A stretch of 64,000 bases of DNA, from contig OZ029927.1 in assembly GCA_964023275.1 (NCBI GenBank), positions 18,160,039 through 18,224,038 of the forward strand. Reading direction: 5' to 3'. The notes under the pieces were generated by a model. That model made no database searches. It was not told where the DNA came from and worked only from the letters and a program-made list of their open reading frames with translations. How positions within the stretch are numbered: position 1 is the stretch's first letter; every line of letters begins with the position of its first letter. The position numbers and the translations under genes are program-made. Source of the DNA: Norana najaformis (Eukaryota > Annelida > Clitellata > Crassiclitellata > Hormogastridae). Shown piece by piece: positions 1-9,736 of this stretch.

Positions 1-75
1 GAGAGAAAGAGAGGGAGAGAGGGAGGAACAGGAAGTGGCAGAAGCCGTCGAACGTATTATCAACAAGCCACTTGT

Positions 76-435
76 TTTCTGTTCTGTTGCTTTCTGTTCT
101 GTTGCTTTCTGTTCTGTTGCTTTCTGTTCTGTTGCTTTCTGTTCTGTTGCTTTCTGTTCTGTTGCTTTCTGTTCTGTTGCTTTCTGTTCTGTTGCTTTCT
201 GTTCTGTTGCTTTCTGTTCTGTTGCTTTCTGTTCTGTTGCTTTCTGTTCTGTTGCTTTCTGTTCTGTTGCTTTCTGTTCTGTTGCTTTGTGTTCTGTTGC
301 TTTCTGTTCTGTTGCTTTGTGTTCTGTTGCTTTGTGTTCTGTTGCTTTCTGTTCTGTTGCTTTCTGTTCTGTTGCTTTCTGTTCTGTTGCTTTCTGTTCT
401 GTTGCTTTCTGTTCTGTTGCTTTCTGTTCTGTTGC
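76..435. repeat. 15-bp minisatellite, 24 units
   Basis: Twenty-four head-to-tail copies of a 15-bp unit (TTTCTGTTCTGTTGC), nearly perfect. The only visible variant is C to G at the fifth base in a few units (near 289, 319 and 334). The unit length is a multiple of three, so long open frames arise by chance; these are not treated as genes. Confidence 0.97.
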
Positions 436-582
436 TTTCTGTGACTCTTCGATTAGACTGGCCATTTATAAACCATCGGGACAGACTTGTCCCGCACATA
501 ATGACTGCCATGTTAGACATGTTATTGCTATTTTTCGGCATTTCAGAGCTTGGTTTCCTCAACAGGCATGGTGTCTTCTTTA

Positions 583-706
583 ATATATGTATGTATGCAT
601 GTATGCATGCATGTACGTATGGATGCATGTATGCATGCATGTATGTATGTATGTATGTATATATGTATGTATGTATGTATGTATGTACGTATGTATGCAT
701 GTATAT
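583..706. repeat. ATGT/ATGC microsatellite
   Basis: Imperfect tetranucleotide array of ATGT with ATGC and ACGT variants. It is followed at about 712-740 by a GCGCCTTTTGAG module that recurs elsewhere in the window as a retroelement tail. Confidence 0.95.
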
Positions 707-740
707 CTCAATGAATTTGTATAGCGCCTTTTGAGTAACT

Positions 741-940
741 CACTAAGCCACTGAAGCACGGATACTTAATGAACTCTAAGGAAAAACGTCTTGAGTCTTG
801 CAAAAAATTTTATTTAAAGTATGCAACATATACGTTGTATATAATATATATATAATACATACAATGCTTTGCAGTACATCATAAACATATATACATTACA
901 TGCAATATATGCAACACATTCAGCACTTACAATTGTAAGT
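741..940. other. Gene-free AT-rich stretch
   Basis: AT-rich DNA with several palindromic TATA runs (about 830-905). No coding frame or RNA gene is visible. Confidence 0.6.
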
Positions 941-1015
941 AGAAACTTCTATAGCGCCGATGTCAAATGCACAAGGAATCAACCGATGGCTCACCAAAAT
1001 TAAACTGTAGTTAGA
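941..1015. mobile_element. SINE fragment, family D
   Basis: This stretch (TATAGCGCCGATGTCAAATG, then CACAAGG.ATCAACCGATGG) matches, in reverse complement, the right end of the element at 14265-14490. Two diverged copies in opposite orientation indicate a dispersed short retroelement. It is only a fragment and no promoter boxes are visible. Confidence 0.6.
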
Positions 1016-1016
1016 T

Positions 1017-1018
<2 letters not shown>

Positions 1019-1052
<34 letters not shown>
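1019..1052. repeat. AT dinucleotide repeat
   Basis: Uninterrupted alternating A and T over about 34 bp. Confidence 0.95.
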
Positions 1053-1055
<3 letters not shown>

Positions 1056-1161
1056 AGAGGCACATTGCATGACATTCAATACATATTAGTTTTTATCAAT
1101 ACTGCTTGCAACTCGGTTGCCTGAATGCTTGGAAGGCTCTTGTTTGTATGCTATTGTTTGC

Positions 1162-1235
1162 TATTCTCTCTCTGTCTCTGTCTCTCTGTTTCTCTGTCTC
1201 TTTCTGTCTCTCTCTCTCGCTCTCGCTCTCTCTAT
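1162..1235. repeat. CT-rich microsatellite
   Basis: TCTCTG, TCTC and CTCG repeats. The overlapping leucine/serine-rich frames are low complexity and are not called as genes. Confidence 0.9.
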
Positions 1236-1720
1236 TTCTTTTCAAAACCCCAGACACTGCAGCCTTTATAAACAGTCACATGATAATAGCCTTGCTATAA
1301 TCCCCAGTGTCCCCTGTAACCAGGCAAATTGTGTTAAATCAGCCACACTTGTTTTCATCTACTAGAAGACACTACCTTTCTTTAGGAACGTACCCTATAA
1401 CTCAGTCGAGTGGCAACCCATTTAGTAAATACGCCGACATATTGAATCCGTTCGGTTGGCTGGTTAGCACCACAACGGCCGCCTATGTACAACATTCTCA
1501 TCGAGGCAAGCATTTCTAGTTGAGCCTCAGTGCGAAGTGAATATGCGCCGTTCTTTTCAGCGTCGTCAAGCGACGCAGAACGGCAATAACAAGAGCTTCT
1601 TTGACAACACCCTTTAAATGCCAGCAGGCGCACACCTCCTACTGTAGATAATGCACGAATTAAGGAGGTTGTTTTTATCGTGTCAACACAATGCATCGCG
1701 CAGTCGCGGACTAGAAACTA
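1236..1720. other. Gene-free stretch
   Basis: Moderate-complexity DNA in which I recognise no gene, RNA or mobile element. Short frames on both strands have no recognisable domain. Confidence 0.5.
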
Positions 1721-1721
1721 G

Positions 1722-2105
1722 AAAGAGAGACAGGCTGACATGGAGAGAAGATAGAGAGAGAGAGAAGAGGAGAGAGGAGAGAAGAGAAGGGAGAGGAAGA
1801 GGTGAGAGAGGTGAGAGATGAGGTAGAAAGAGAGACAGGCTGACATGGAGAGAAGATAGAGAGAGAAGAGGAGAGAGAAGAGGAGAGAGAAGAGAAGGGA
1901 GAGGAAGAGGTGAGAGAGGTGAGGTAGAGAGACAGGCTGACATGGAGAGAAGATAGAGAGAGAAGAGGAGAGAGAAGAGAAGAGAGAGGAAGAGGAGAGG
2001 AGAGAGATGAGGTAGAAAGAGAGACAGACTGACATGGAGAGAAGATAGAGAGAGAAGAGGAGACAGAAGAGAAGGGAGAGGAAGAGAGATGAGATAGAGA
2101 GACAG
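1722..2105. repeat. GA-rich higher-order tandem repeat
   Basis: About four copies of a roughly 90-110 bp unit. Each contains GAGAGACAGGCTGACATGGA followed by GAAGATAGAGAGAGAAGAGG and a purine-only spacer. The CAGGCTGACATGG core (CAGACTGACATGG in one copy) separates it from simple GA slippage. Confidence 0.88.
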
Positions 2106-2340
2106 ACAGACTGCTATGTGCTGTGGCAGCGAATAGGCCACGCGGCATAATCGCGTTGCACCGCCATGCGTGAGTTAGCTACCTGCTGCTAACGCGATTC
2201 ATTAGAAAGCACCTGTTGACTGGCACCGCTGCTCAGTTGAGGTCTTGAAGTGTCTCCAGTGGGAACCGCATGGAGGCTTGATTATCGTTTTCATTGGCAG
2301 ATTGAACCTGCGAATCTGCGTTGACTTTTAATGAACCTCA
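2106..2340. other. Gene-free spacer
   Basis: Unique-looking sequence between two low-complexity arrays, with nothing recognisable. Confidence 0.5.
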
Positions 2341-2800
2341 CATCCTCCTCCTCTTCTTCTTTTTCTTCCTCTTCCGCCTTGTGTTGCTTTGATTCGTCCT
2401 AACTCTCCTCGTCGTATAGCTGCTTTTGACCGTTTCTTTCCTATTCCCTTCTTCCGGTTCTTTCTTCTTATTCCTCTTACTTCTGTTTATCCTCTTCCTC
2501 CTCCTTTATCTCCTATCTTCTTCTTCTTCTTCTTCGTCTTCGTCTTCTACTTCTTCTTCTTCTTCTTCTTCTTATTCTTCTTCTTCTTCTTCTTCTTCTT
2601 CTTCTTCTTCTTCTTCTTCTTCTTCTTCTTCTTCTTCTTCTTCCTCTCTTCTTCATCCTTTGCGTCCAACTCCTTCTCCTTCTTTGACTCCTTATTGTTC
2701 TTCCATCTCCTCTTCCTCTTCTCTATCTAGTCCGCCTTGTTCTCTTCCTCTTATTCCTCTTTCTCCCATCTTCTTCTTCCTCTTCGGGGAAAATAGAGCT
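2341..2800. repeat. TTC trinucleotide array
   Basis: Pyrimidine-only array of TTC with CTC and TCC interruptions, purest at about 2515-2645. Poly-Ser and poly-Phe frames inside it are artefacts. Confidence 0.95.
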
Positions 2801-2859
2801 TCATCTCTTTTGGCGGGTCAACTACAAACGGTTTCCGATTAAGCTATACACAGTTTTTG

Positions 2860-2975
2860 AGCGCGTCTGTGTCGTCACTGTGTCTGTCTGATGGTCTATC
2901 TGTTCGCCTGTGTCTGTCTGTCTGCTGTGTTTGTATGTCGGCCAGTCTCTCGGTCTGCTTTGTCGTATGTGCCTC
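2860..2975. repeat. TCTG-rich low-complexity tract
   Basis: Degenerate GTCTGTCTG repeats that grade into unique sequence by about 3000. Confidence 0.75.
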
Positions 2976-3172
2976 TGTCTTCCTTCTGTCCTCTACCTTC
3001 TGTAGCCTTTTCGTCCTCCTAGCGACTCTTCCTTTGGGCCACTTCTCTAAACCATATCTGCACTGCTTCCTTTCCTTCGGAAGTCCACTATGGGGCTTAA
3101 CTCTTTGTATACATACAAGTTTTTGAAACCTTGTGGCTATTAATAAGCTAAAAGCTAGTAATATTCTTGACT

Positions 3173-3325
3173 AATTTATATTCTGAATCTAAGGCTCGCA
3201 GCAATTGTGAGTGAAGGACTTGCTCAAGGTCCTTACACAGTAATCGTCTAATGTGAGGCTCGAACCCGTACTCTACGCTTTTCAAGCCGGGCGCTCTATC
3301 CAATATGCTACCGTGTCCCACATAT
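3173..3325 (-). mobile_element. tRNA-derived SINE, family A
   Basis: On the minus strand the element starts with a tRNA-like head: box A like TAGCATATTGG near 3310-3300 and box B GGGTTCGAGCC near 3268-3258. A conserved body follows (ACCTTGAGCAAGTCCTTCAC, then TCACAATTGC). The same order occurs at 5041-5212 (plus) and 19500-19682 (minus). Pol III internal promoter boxes plus a shared non-tRNA body define a SINE. It is not a functional tRNA because the arms do not close into a cloverleaf. Confidence 0.85.
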
Positions 3326-4319
3326 AACAATTCATAATAATCATCAAGTAATTGATAGATCACGTGGTTATTTACAAACCTTTTAGTCATTTATAGACTG
3401 TATGACTAGTTACATGCTATATCTACTTAAAAGGAAACATGTTGTTTTAGATTTATAATTTTGCACACCAGTTACATGCTGTAGCTATTTAAAAGGAAAT
3501 TGCTATATTTACAAACCATGTACACACAGCTGAGTGGATGTCACAAATAATAGAAGTTGTTTCCATCTGATAAAGTGAACGATAAACTGCTGTCATCGGG
3601 TTCAGTGTTTATCAGCTTCAGGCGATCTTAGTGATACCGTAGAGGGTCTTATAGAACATGTTGGGTGGAAAATGACATCGGAAAACCTTGCGTCGCAGTT
3701 GAAGCCGGATATTTCAGGATTAATGGCATTTATATGATCCAATGTCAGTTTAATAGGTCAAGGTTGGTCCCTTGAGCCTTTCTTCGCAGTAAATCTTCTC
3801 GGTCTCGGCATCAAGTCTTTTGTTTCACAGCTTTGTTGCTGTTCCAGCAGACCCGAGCTCCGGCTCTGAAAAGACGGTGTTGATCTACGATGTATTCGAC
3901 GGGGACGCTTTGACATCTTGCGATGCGCCCAGTAATGCGCGAATGTATGGCATCCAGACATTTTACAAGGCCCTTGGGAACTCTCAATGGCGTTGAGCAA
4001 AGCTATGCATTTTATATAGGTCTTATCAGAGGGGGCCAGCAGGGCCATTTGGCCCAAGCCTCACATGGCATGGGGCCTCATCTTTACATACTTTTTTGTC
4101 GACTTTGTCGATTTTAAAACAAGAAAGAAATGTTCTTATTCGAATCAAAGATTTTCTGTTTGTGATTCAGTAATTTGCAAACAAATATTTCGAATTCGTA
4201 TAATTTATTTTATTATTTTTTGTTTATATTTATTTATCCTTTTTGTACTATAAAATGACAACTGCGATTTGGGCAAATTGTTTGCGCACACCGTACCACT
4301 GTCACCAAGAAGTAGAATT
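3326..4319. other. Gene-free stretch, AT-rich at its right end
   Basis: No convincing gene. A 99-codon minus frame at 3758-4057 has no domain, homologue or splice support that I recognise. TTACATGCT.TA followed by AAAAGGAAA occurs twice near 3412 and 3472, a short local duplication. Confidence 0.5.
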
Positions 4320-4465
4320 TTGTTACCGGCGTAAGCTGGAATGTAAAATAGCAAGTCCTGCGATGAACTGGCTCCGTGTCCAGGACCTTGGGATTCGTCC
4401 ATTGCCCGCTATAGGGCCAAGAAAAGGAGATGAGCGCCTCCCCTACGACTCAACTTAAAGGCGCT
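4320..4465 (+). mobile_element. SINE fragment, family B
   Basis: Shares AAGCTGGAATGTAAAATAGC, GCGATG and ACCTTGGGATTCGTCCATT with the fuller copy at 15745-16075, in the same order. The tRNA-like head is missing, so this is a 5'-truncated copy. Confidence 0.7.
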
Positions 4466-5040
4466 ACGTTATCAAACTCACTAACTTGCTTACACGCCTA
4501 ATGAAGCGAGTAAATGCAGAATTAATAGATACTAATAATACTAAAAATAATTCAGTCACAGAACATTTTTCTCTTAACTCAGGAGGTTTATCTCTTAACT
4601 CTCACCTTGTGTTGCTACTGTTTTACTTTGCCCAAACGGGGCAACATATGTCGTGGTATTTAACGGATGACTACCCGTCCTAGTAGGCCCCTACTAACCG
4701 GAGTCTTTAGTGCTTAAATTCACTGCCAGCGCTGAGTCGCCATCTAGATCTCTGAGATCTCGTCTGTTGTCAGCCACTGATTTAATCTGGAATTTGTCTC
4801 GAAACTGGCACAGACCCAAGCCGGATTTTCGATCTCGTCCTTGATTGAGCGCCTGTTTACACGCCTCAGCATAATTCGTGGACGGACGCGTAGTGGGCTA
4901 TGGATAGCCTTTTAGCGTGTATCTTGATTTAACTGATCTGACGCAGAAGAAGTGAGCATTGTAAACCACCCAACTAGTTCCTTCTTACTTCCTACTCCGC
5001 TTCTGTATTGTCTGAGACTGAGCCGATGGGACTTTTAGTC
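4466..5040. other. Gene-free stretch
   Basis: No coding region or RNA gene is recognised between two SINE copies. Confidence 0.5.
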
Positions 5041-5209
5041 TTGTGGGCACGGTAGCCGACTGGATAGAGCGCTCGGCTTTTATCGCGAAGAGTACGGGTT
5101 CGAGACCCGACGAGACGGTTATTGTGTAGGGACCTTGAGCAAATCCTTCACTCACAATTGCTTGGCGTCATCTATTGATGTTTAGTCATTAGACATATAG
5201 TGGCGTTTA

Positions 5210-5212
<3 letters not shown>
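5041..5212 (+). mobile_element. tRNA-derived SINE, family A
   Basis: Best-preserved plus-strand copy of family A. Box A TAGCCGACTGG is at 5053-5063 and box B GGTTCGAGACC at 5097-5107, with the usual spacing. The family body ACCTTGAGCAAATCCTTCAC follows, and the element runs into a CT dinucleotide array that may have grown from its tail. The boxes would be read by RNA polymerase III. Confidence 0.88.
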
Positions 5213-5271
<59 letters not shown>

Positions 5272-5500
5272 TAGATACTACTATTACTACTACTACCACT
5301 ACCACTACAACTACTACCACTACCATTACTACTACCATTACTACTACTACCACTACAACTACTACCACTACCATTACTACTACCATTACTACTACTACTA
5401 CTACTACCACTACAACTACTACCACTACCATTACTACTACCATAACTACTACCATTACTACTACTACTACTGCTACAAATAATAATAATAATAGTAATAA
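5213..5500. repeat. CT array followed by ACT/ACC trinucleotide array
   Basis: About 28 perfect CT units at 5213-5268, then ACT, ACC and ACA trinucleotides to about 5475 and AAT units to 5500. The poly-Val and poly-Ser frames are artefacts. Confidence 0.96.
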
Positions 5501-6130
5501 TAACAATTGATCGTAAGCGCTTGAAAGTGATCCGCATAATATTTATTATTTATTTATTGGATTTATTACGCGCGCAAGTTAAGTATATTTGAATCCAAGG
5601 TGTCGTTACACGGAGTCCCCCCTGCAGGCTTGAACGCGCAGCCGCTAGGTGGCAGACCCAGCGCGTTAACTGAAGAGATCGCTGTGTCAGGTTAAATGTC
5701 ACAAAAAAACAACGTCCGATGCTTCGCTTGCGAGGTAACTTTATTATGCGCCATGTCACCGAGTCTCTTTAGGAGGGGTTTGTTTTGAAGAGGCCTTTAC
5801 AGATTTTGCGATTGCACGAGCACTTCGTTTTTTCGGCTTGTTTTTTGATTCACCATTGGTCGATGCAGTCTGCAATCTACACCTGTGCCATGGAAAATGC
5901 TAATTAATAAGTATTATAATTACATTTTTACGAGATTTATATAGCGCCGACGATGGGTTCACTCACTGTCTCGTGTCATTCAGGGCGCAGAGTCACAAAA
6001 AACACGATATTACATCTTAAACATGTCATCAGAACCTACATTAAATTTTATCTCGCTTTAATCTGCAGCGCACGGGTTTCATTAATTAATGCGTCACACT
6101 GATTGGAGCAACACACATCAATACACTGTC
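5501..6130. other. Gene-free stretch with retroelement tail
   Basis: Contains a tail-like module TTTATATAGCGCCGACGATGG near 5936-5956 followed by GGGCGCAGAGTC. This resembles the 3' modules of other SINEs here. The rest is unrecognised. Confidence 0.5.
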
Positions 6131-6136
6131 AACTAT

Positions 6137-6234
<98 letters not shown>

Positions 6235-6265
6235 TTCCTACTCCAGACAGACAGACAGACATGCA
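6137..6265. repeat. ACAG tetranucleotide array
   Basis: Nearly perfect CAGA/ACAG repeats with one interruption (TTCCTACTC near 6235). A looser ACAT array follows at about 6335-6415. Confidence 0.96.
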
Positions 6266-6479
6266 GTTATAAAATTGCACATATAGAATACCATGCAAGC
6301 ATACATATATATATTTATTCATAAATATACACTGTACATACATACATACATACATTAATACATACATACACACATACATACATATTTACACACACAGACA
6401 TACATACAGACAGAGGAACAGTGTATATTTAGCGGTTAGGATGACTTTAATTCTGAAATTGGGGAAAAATTGTAATTTA

Positions 6480-6727
6480 ATTTTCAAAGCCGAGGCTTTA
6501 ATTTTCAAAGCCGAGGCTTCCATTTTCAGAGCCGAGGCTTTCATTTTCAAAGCCGAGGCTTTCATTTTCAAAGCCGAGGCTTCCATTTTCAGAGCCGAGG
6601 CTTCCATTTTCAGAGCCGAGGCTTTCATTTTCAAAGCCGAGGCTTCCGTTTTCAAAGCCGAGGCTTCCATTTTCAAAGCCGAGGCTTCCATTTTCAAAGC
6701 CTAGGCTTTCATTTTCAAAGCCGAGGC
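6480..6727. repeat. 21-bp minisatellite, about 12 units
   Basis: Tandem copies of ATTTTCAAAGCCGAGGCTTYC. Variation is mostly CAAAG versus CAGAG and CTTTC versus CTTCC. Each unit contains the near-palindrome AAGCCGAGGCTT, able to form a small hairpin. The 21-bp period keeps frames open on both strands (heptapeptide repeats), so the open frames are not evidence of coding. Confidence 0.96.
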
Positions 6728-6817
6728 GCTAATTTTGAATCTCCTACTACAACTCTAGCACTGGTCAACATAGGAATCGTTACTGACTGGAAAAGGCCCT
6801 AATGTGTAGCATCTTGG

Positions 6818-6868
6818 TGTGCTGAACACGAATATAACCATAAAAATTTTTTATTGGCTCTCGTTTTG
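6818..6868 (+). repeat. Left terminal inverted repeat
   Basis: Begins TGTGCTGAACACGAATA and runs to about GGCTCTCGTTTT. The 18-nt outer part is an exact inverted match of the right arm, and the inner part matches with scattered substitutions. Confidence 0.88.
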
Positions 6869-7055
6869 AAAATATTTCATATAGTTCATTTTTTATGTTT
6901 CACCATGTAAATTTATGCAGTAGGACTGCGACAATATCCTAAATAAGTCTAGAATGATGTAATATTCCACCTCATTGCATAATCCCATCATGGACACATC
7001 ATGCACAGTTGATTACGTCATTTTCTGATGCAATGTAAAATTACAGCCAGTCGGC

Positions 7056-7093
7056 TGCTGACGTAAGATGACGTCAGCAGTGTACTATATAAA
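7056..7093 (+). promoter_or_regulatory. CRE-like dyad plus TATA box
   Basis: CTGCTGACGT at 7056-7065 and ACGTCAGCAG at 7071-7080 form a perfect 10-bp inverted repeat around AAGATG. The right half completes TGACGTCA (7069-7076), the consensus CREB/ATF site. TATATAAA follows at 7086-7093. The ATG at 7209 is about 115 nt downstream, a normal layout for a Pol II core promoter with a short leader. That ATF/CREB factors act here is an inference. Confidence 0.7.
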
Positions 7094-7208
7094 GCGAGTC
7101 GGAACGGTTGAGCATTTACAATATTACAGACTTTGTGCGAGACAGTTTAAGTTACTGTTTTATAAAACTGTTATTACTTTATCCATTTAGATACAATACA
7201 GAACAGTA

Positions 7209-8906
7209 ATGCCTCGGAAGTGCGTAAATACTGTGGACAACTTTTGTTACATTTGTGGGGAAGTGACATTTGCCAACCAGAAGAAAAGTATCACTTATCA
7301 AGTCAAGAAGGCATATCATGCTTACTTCGAATGCAAGGTTGGTGACCAAGACAAGCCATGGGCCCCGCATATATGCTGTGCTACATGTACAACACAGCTT
7401 TCACAGTGGTTGAATGGCAAAAGACCATCAATGCCGTTTGCAGTTCCCATGGTGTGGAGAGAGCAAAGCAACCACGTAGATGACTGTTACTTCTGCTTGG
7501 TTCCTCCTCTTTCCGGTGGAATAACGAAGCAAAAGAAGTCGACAATAGTCTACCCAAACATTCCGTCAGCATTGAGACCAGTTCCACATGGTGATGGACT
7601 TCCTATTCCAGAACCTCCAGCAGAATATATTTTCCTTGATTCATCTGATGAGGACAAGAGTGAGCCGACATGTTCTTCTCCTGGTCCGTCAGCGTGCAGT
7701 GATCCCGATTTTCACTGTGGTGCATCATCAACCCCACACAGAATAACACAGGAAGAACTAAATGACCTTGTTCGTGATTTGGACTTATCCAAAAACAAGG
7801 CAGAATTGCTAGGATCAAGACTCCAACAATGGAATCTTCTAGAAGAAGATGTCACAATTACTTCATATAGAAAGCGCCATCAGCAGTTGGAACCTTTCTT
7901 TATGAAGGAAGGTAATCTGGTATTCTGTTCCAATATTGACGACCTCATGAATGCCTTACAGATCACTCATGACCCACAAGAATGGAGACTCTTTGTAGAC
8001 TCTTCAACACTGAGTCTTAAGGCTGTGCTTTTGCACAATGGAAACCGTCTTCCATCTATTCCATTAGCGCATGCTGTCCACATGAAAGAGACATACGATA
8101 ACCTAAAACAGCTACTGCATTCCATTGACTATAACAGGTACAAATGGCACCTGTGTGGTGATTTGAAGGTAGTTGCCATTTTAATGGGACTGCAGCAAGG
8201 ATATACAAAATATATGTGTTTCTTGTGTGAGTGGGATAGCCGAGCAAGAGAGTTGCACTACGTGCGGAAGGAATGGACTCCCAGACAAAACATGGCAGTT
8301 GGACAGAAGAATATCCAGCACCCAGCTCTGGTCGAGGCTCACAAAATCCTACTACCACCCCTTCACATCAAACTAGGTTTGGTGAAGAACTTCGTGAAAG
8401 CCATGGACCGCACTTCGCCAGCTTTCCGATACCTGCATGAAAAATTCCCTCGACTCAGCGAAGCAAAGATTAAAGAGGGAGTTTTTGTGGGTCCTCAGAT
8501 TAGAGAACTCTTCAAAGATGACCGCTTCAACAACTTGCTGGAGGGTGATGCGAAACAAGCATGGAATGCTTTTCGTCTAGTGTCTACAGACTTTCTGGGG
8601 AATGTTAGGGCAGAAAACTACAAGGAACTAGTAGAAGACATGCTCAAGCAGTACCAGAAATTTCGCTGCAATATGTCTCTGAAGATGCATTTCCTTCATT
8701 CCCATCTGGATTTCTTCCCTGACAACTGTGGTATGGTTAGTGACGAACATGGCGAACGTTTTCATCAAGATATCGCAACAATGGAGCAAAGGTACCAGGG
8801 AAAATGGTCCATTACAATGTTGGCTGACTACTGCTGGACACTCCGCAGAGATGCTCCCGAACAGCTGTACAAGAGACAGGCAAAAAATCTAAGAACTAGT
8901 CTATGA
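7209..8906 (+). CDS. Transposase-like 565-aa protein with zinc-binding cysteines
   Basis: Uninterrupted 565-codon frame from ATG 7209 to TGA 8904-8906, in normal mixed codon use unlike the surrounding repeats. The N-terminus has CYIC (C13/C16) and HICCATC (H54, C57/C60), reminiscent of a ZAD- or THAP-like zinc module, then CYFC (C93/C96). A Ser/Glu-rich linker (about 145-175) precedes a domain with FVDSS (D264), CGDLK (D318), CFLCEWDSR (C337/C340) and DEHGERFHQD (D512-D521). An Asp, an Asp followed by a Cys-x2-Cys insert, and a late Glu fit an RNase H-like DDE fold. Proteins of this type recur in invertebrate genomes as uncharacterised proteins. Flanking inverted repeats and the absence of introns support a transposase; a host-domesticated gene is the alternative. 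Confidence 0.85.
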   Translation: MPRKCVNTVDNFCYICGEVTFANQKKSITYQVKKAYHAYFECKVGDQDKPWAPHICCATCTTQLSQWLNGKRPSMPFAVPMVWREQSNHVDDCYFCLVPPLSGGITKQKKSTIVYPNIPSALRPVPHGDGLPIPEPPAEYIFLDSSDEDKSEPTCSSPGPSACSDPDFHCGASSTPHRITQEELNDLVRDLDLSKNKAELLGSRLQQWNLLEEDVTITSYRKRHQQLEPFFMKEGNLVFCSNIDDLMNALQITHDPQEWRLFVDSSTLSLKAVLLHNGNRLPSIPLAHAVHMKETYDNLKQLLHSIDYNRYKWHLCGDLKVVAILMGLQQGYTKYMCFLCEWDSRARELHYVRKEWTPRQNMAVGQKNIQHPALVEAHKILLPPLHIKLGLVKNFVKAMDRTSPAFRYLHEKFPRLSEAKIKEGVFVGPQIRELFKDDRFNNLLEGDAKQAWNAFRLVSTDFLGNVRAENYKELVEDMLKQYQKFRCNMSLKMHFLHSHLDFFPDNCGMVSDEHGERFHQDIATMEQRYQGKWSITMLADYCWTLRRDAPEQLYKRQAKNLRTSL

Positions 8907-8987
8907 CCTGGTTTTTACAAATATTAACTGTAAGTGTATCACTATTGGCATGCATTGTGCGATATAAAATTACTTCATTTCAGATTA

Positions 8988-9041
8988 CAAAAAAACTAGA
9001 GCCAATTCGGCATTTTCACTGTCATATTCGTGTTCAGCACA
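8988..9041 (-). repeat. Right terminal inverted repeat
   Basis: Inverted copy of the left arm. It ends ATATTCGTGTTCAGCACA at 9024-9041 and lies about 80 bp beyond the stop codon. Confidence 0.88.
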
Positions 9042-9080
9042 TACAAATTGATAAGAACTGACTAATTTCATTTCAGTAAC

Positions 9081-9680
9081 ATGACTTTTGTAAAAATTTG
9101 TTGTCCAGTGTAATTGCTCTTGACACTATTCACATTACAAAAGCACATTCGTCAATGGCAGATGAAGTTTCTGTTACCGATGAGTCGATCGATGGACGGC
9201 GTGCAAGCGTAACTGGTGCATCAACAGCAGGATGTTTACTCAGAAAATTGATTTTCAGGAGGCTACTCGATCGATCACCGACAGGAGACCACCGAGTCAA
9301 AGTAAAGGAGGGAGTAAATGCGAATGAGAGGGATAAAAGGCAGACATGGAAACAGAGACAAGCAGAGCTCTATGTTGATCTTGTTTTGATAATCCATCGT
9401 CCTTTAAACGATGTGTTCGTCTTCTGAAGTCATTCTCTAATCGAATTGTGTTATTTTCTTCTTTTCTTATTGCTTTCCATTTCTCGGAACTCCAATAAAA
9501 GGCAACAACATTCGGAAAACTTTATTTTTGGTATTGCTTGTGGCCAGAGAGACGTTTATTTGTCGTGGAGAAGGATTCCTCGCATACCTGAACTTCGGCC
9601 TACATACAACATGGACGTTGGCCCAGGACAGAACGGAGTGGCTTTGCCTCGTGGACGGGGCTACGTTGAGCTGAGTTCTT
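9081..9680. other. Gene-free stretch
   Basis: Two short frames (9098-9427 and 9446-9739) have no recognisable domain and the second ends in a GA repeat. Neither is called. Confidence 0.5.
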
Positions 9681-9684
9681 CACC

Positions 9685-9687
9685 AGG

Positions 9688-9736
<49 letters not shown>

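Larger units (their letters stand above)
6779..9080 (+). mobile_element. TIR-flanked element with 565-codon ORF (candidate DNA transposon)
   Basis: TGTGCTGAACACGAATAT at 6818-6835 is repeated in inverted orientation at 9041-9024. Similarity continues inward through ATTGGCTCTCGTTTT (left) and the inverted ATTGGCTCTAGTTTT (right), giving arms of about 50 bp. GTTACTGA at 6779 and its reverse complement at 9073-9080 lie at equal distance from the arms and may be the outer ends. A TATA promoter and a single long intronless frame fill the interior. No clear target-site duplication is visible at either pair of candidate ends. The superfamily is inferred, not established. Confidence 0.75.

Noticed and set aside
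72-734. Open frames of about 180-220 codons at the left edge
   Set aside because: They lie in a 15-bp minisatellite whose period is a multiple of three, followed by ATGT repeats; the peptides are pure repeat.
3758-4057. 99-codon basic minus frame
   Set aside because: No domain, no initiation context and no second copy; probably chance.
5046-5112. tRNA gene at the A and B boxes
   Set aside because: Boxes are present, but the acceptor and anticodon stems do not pair and the same sequence with a long non-tRNA body recurs elsewhere; it is a SINE head.
7179-8558. Minus-strand frames within the 565-codon gene
   Set aside because: Shadows of the plus-strand coding region with no domains of their own.
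9098-9427. 109-codon frame just outside the right inverted repeat
   Set aside because: No recognisable domain, promoter or splice signals; length is compatible with chance.
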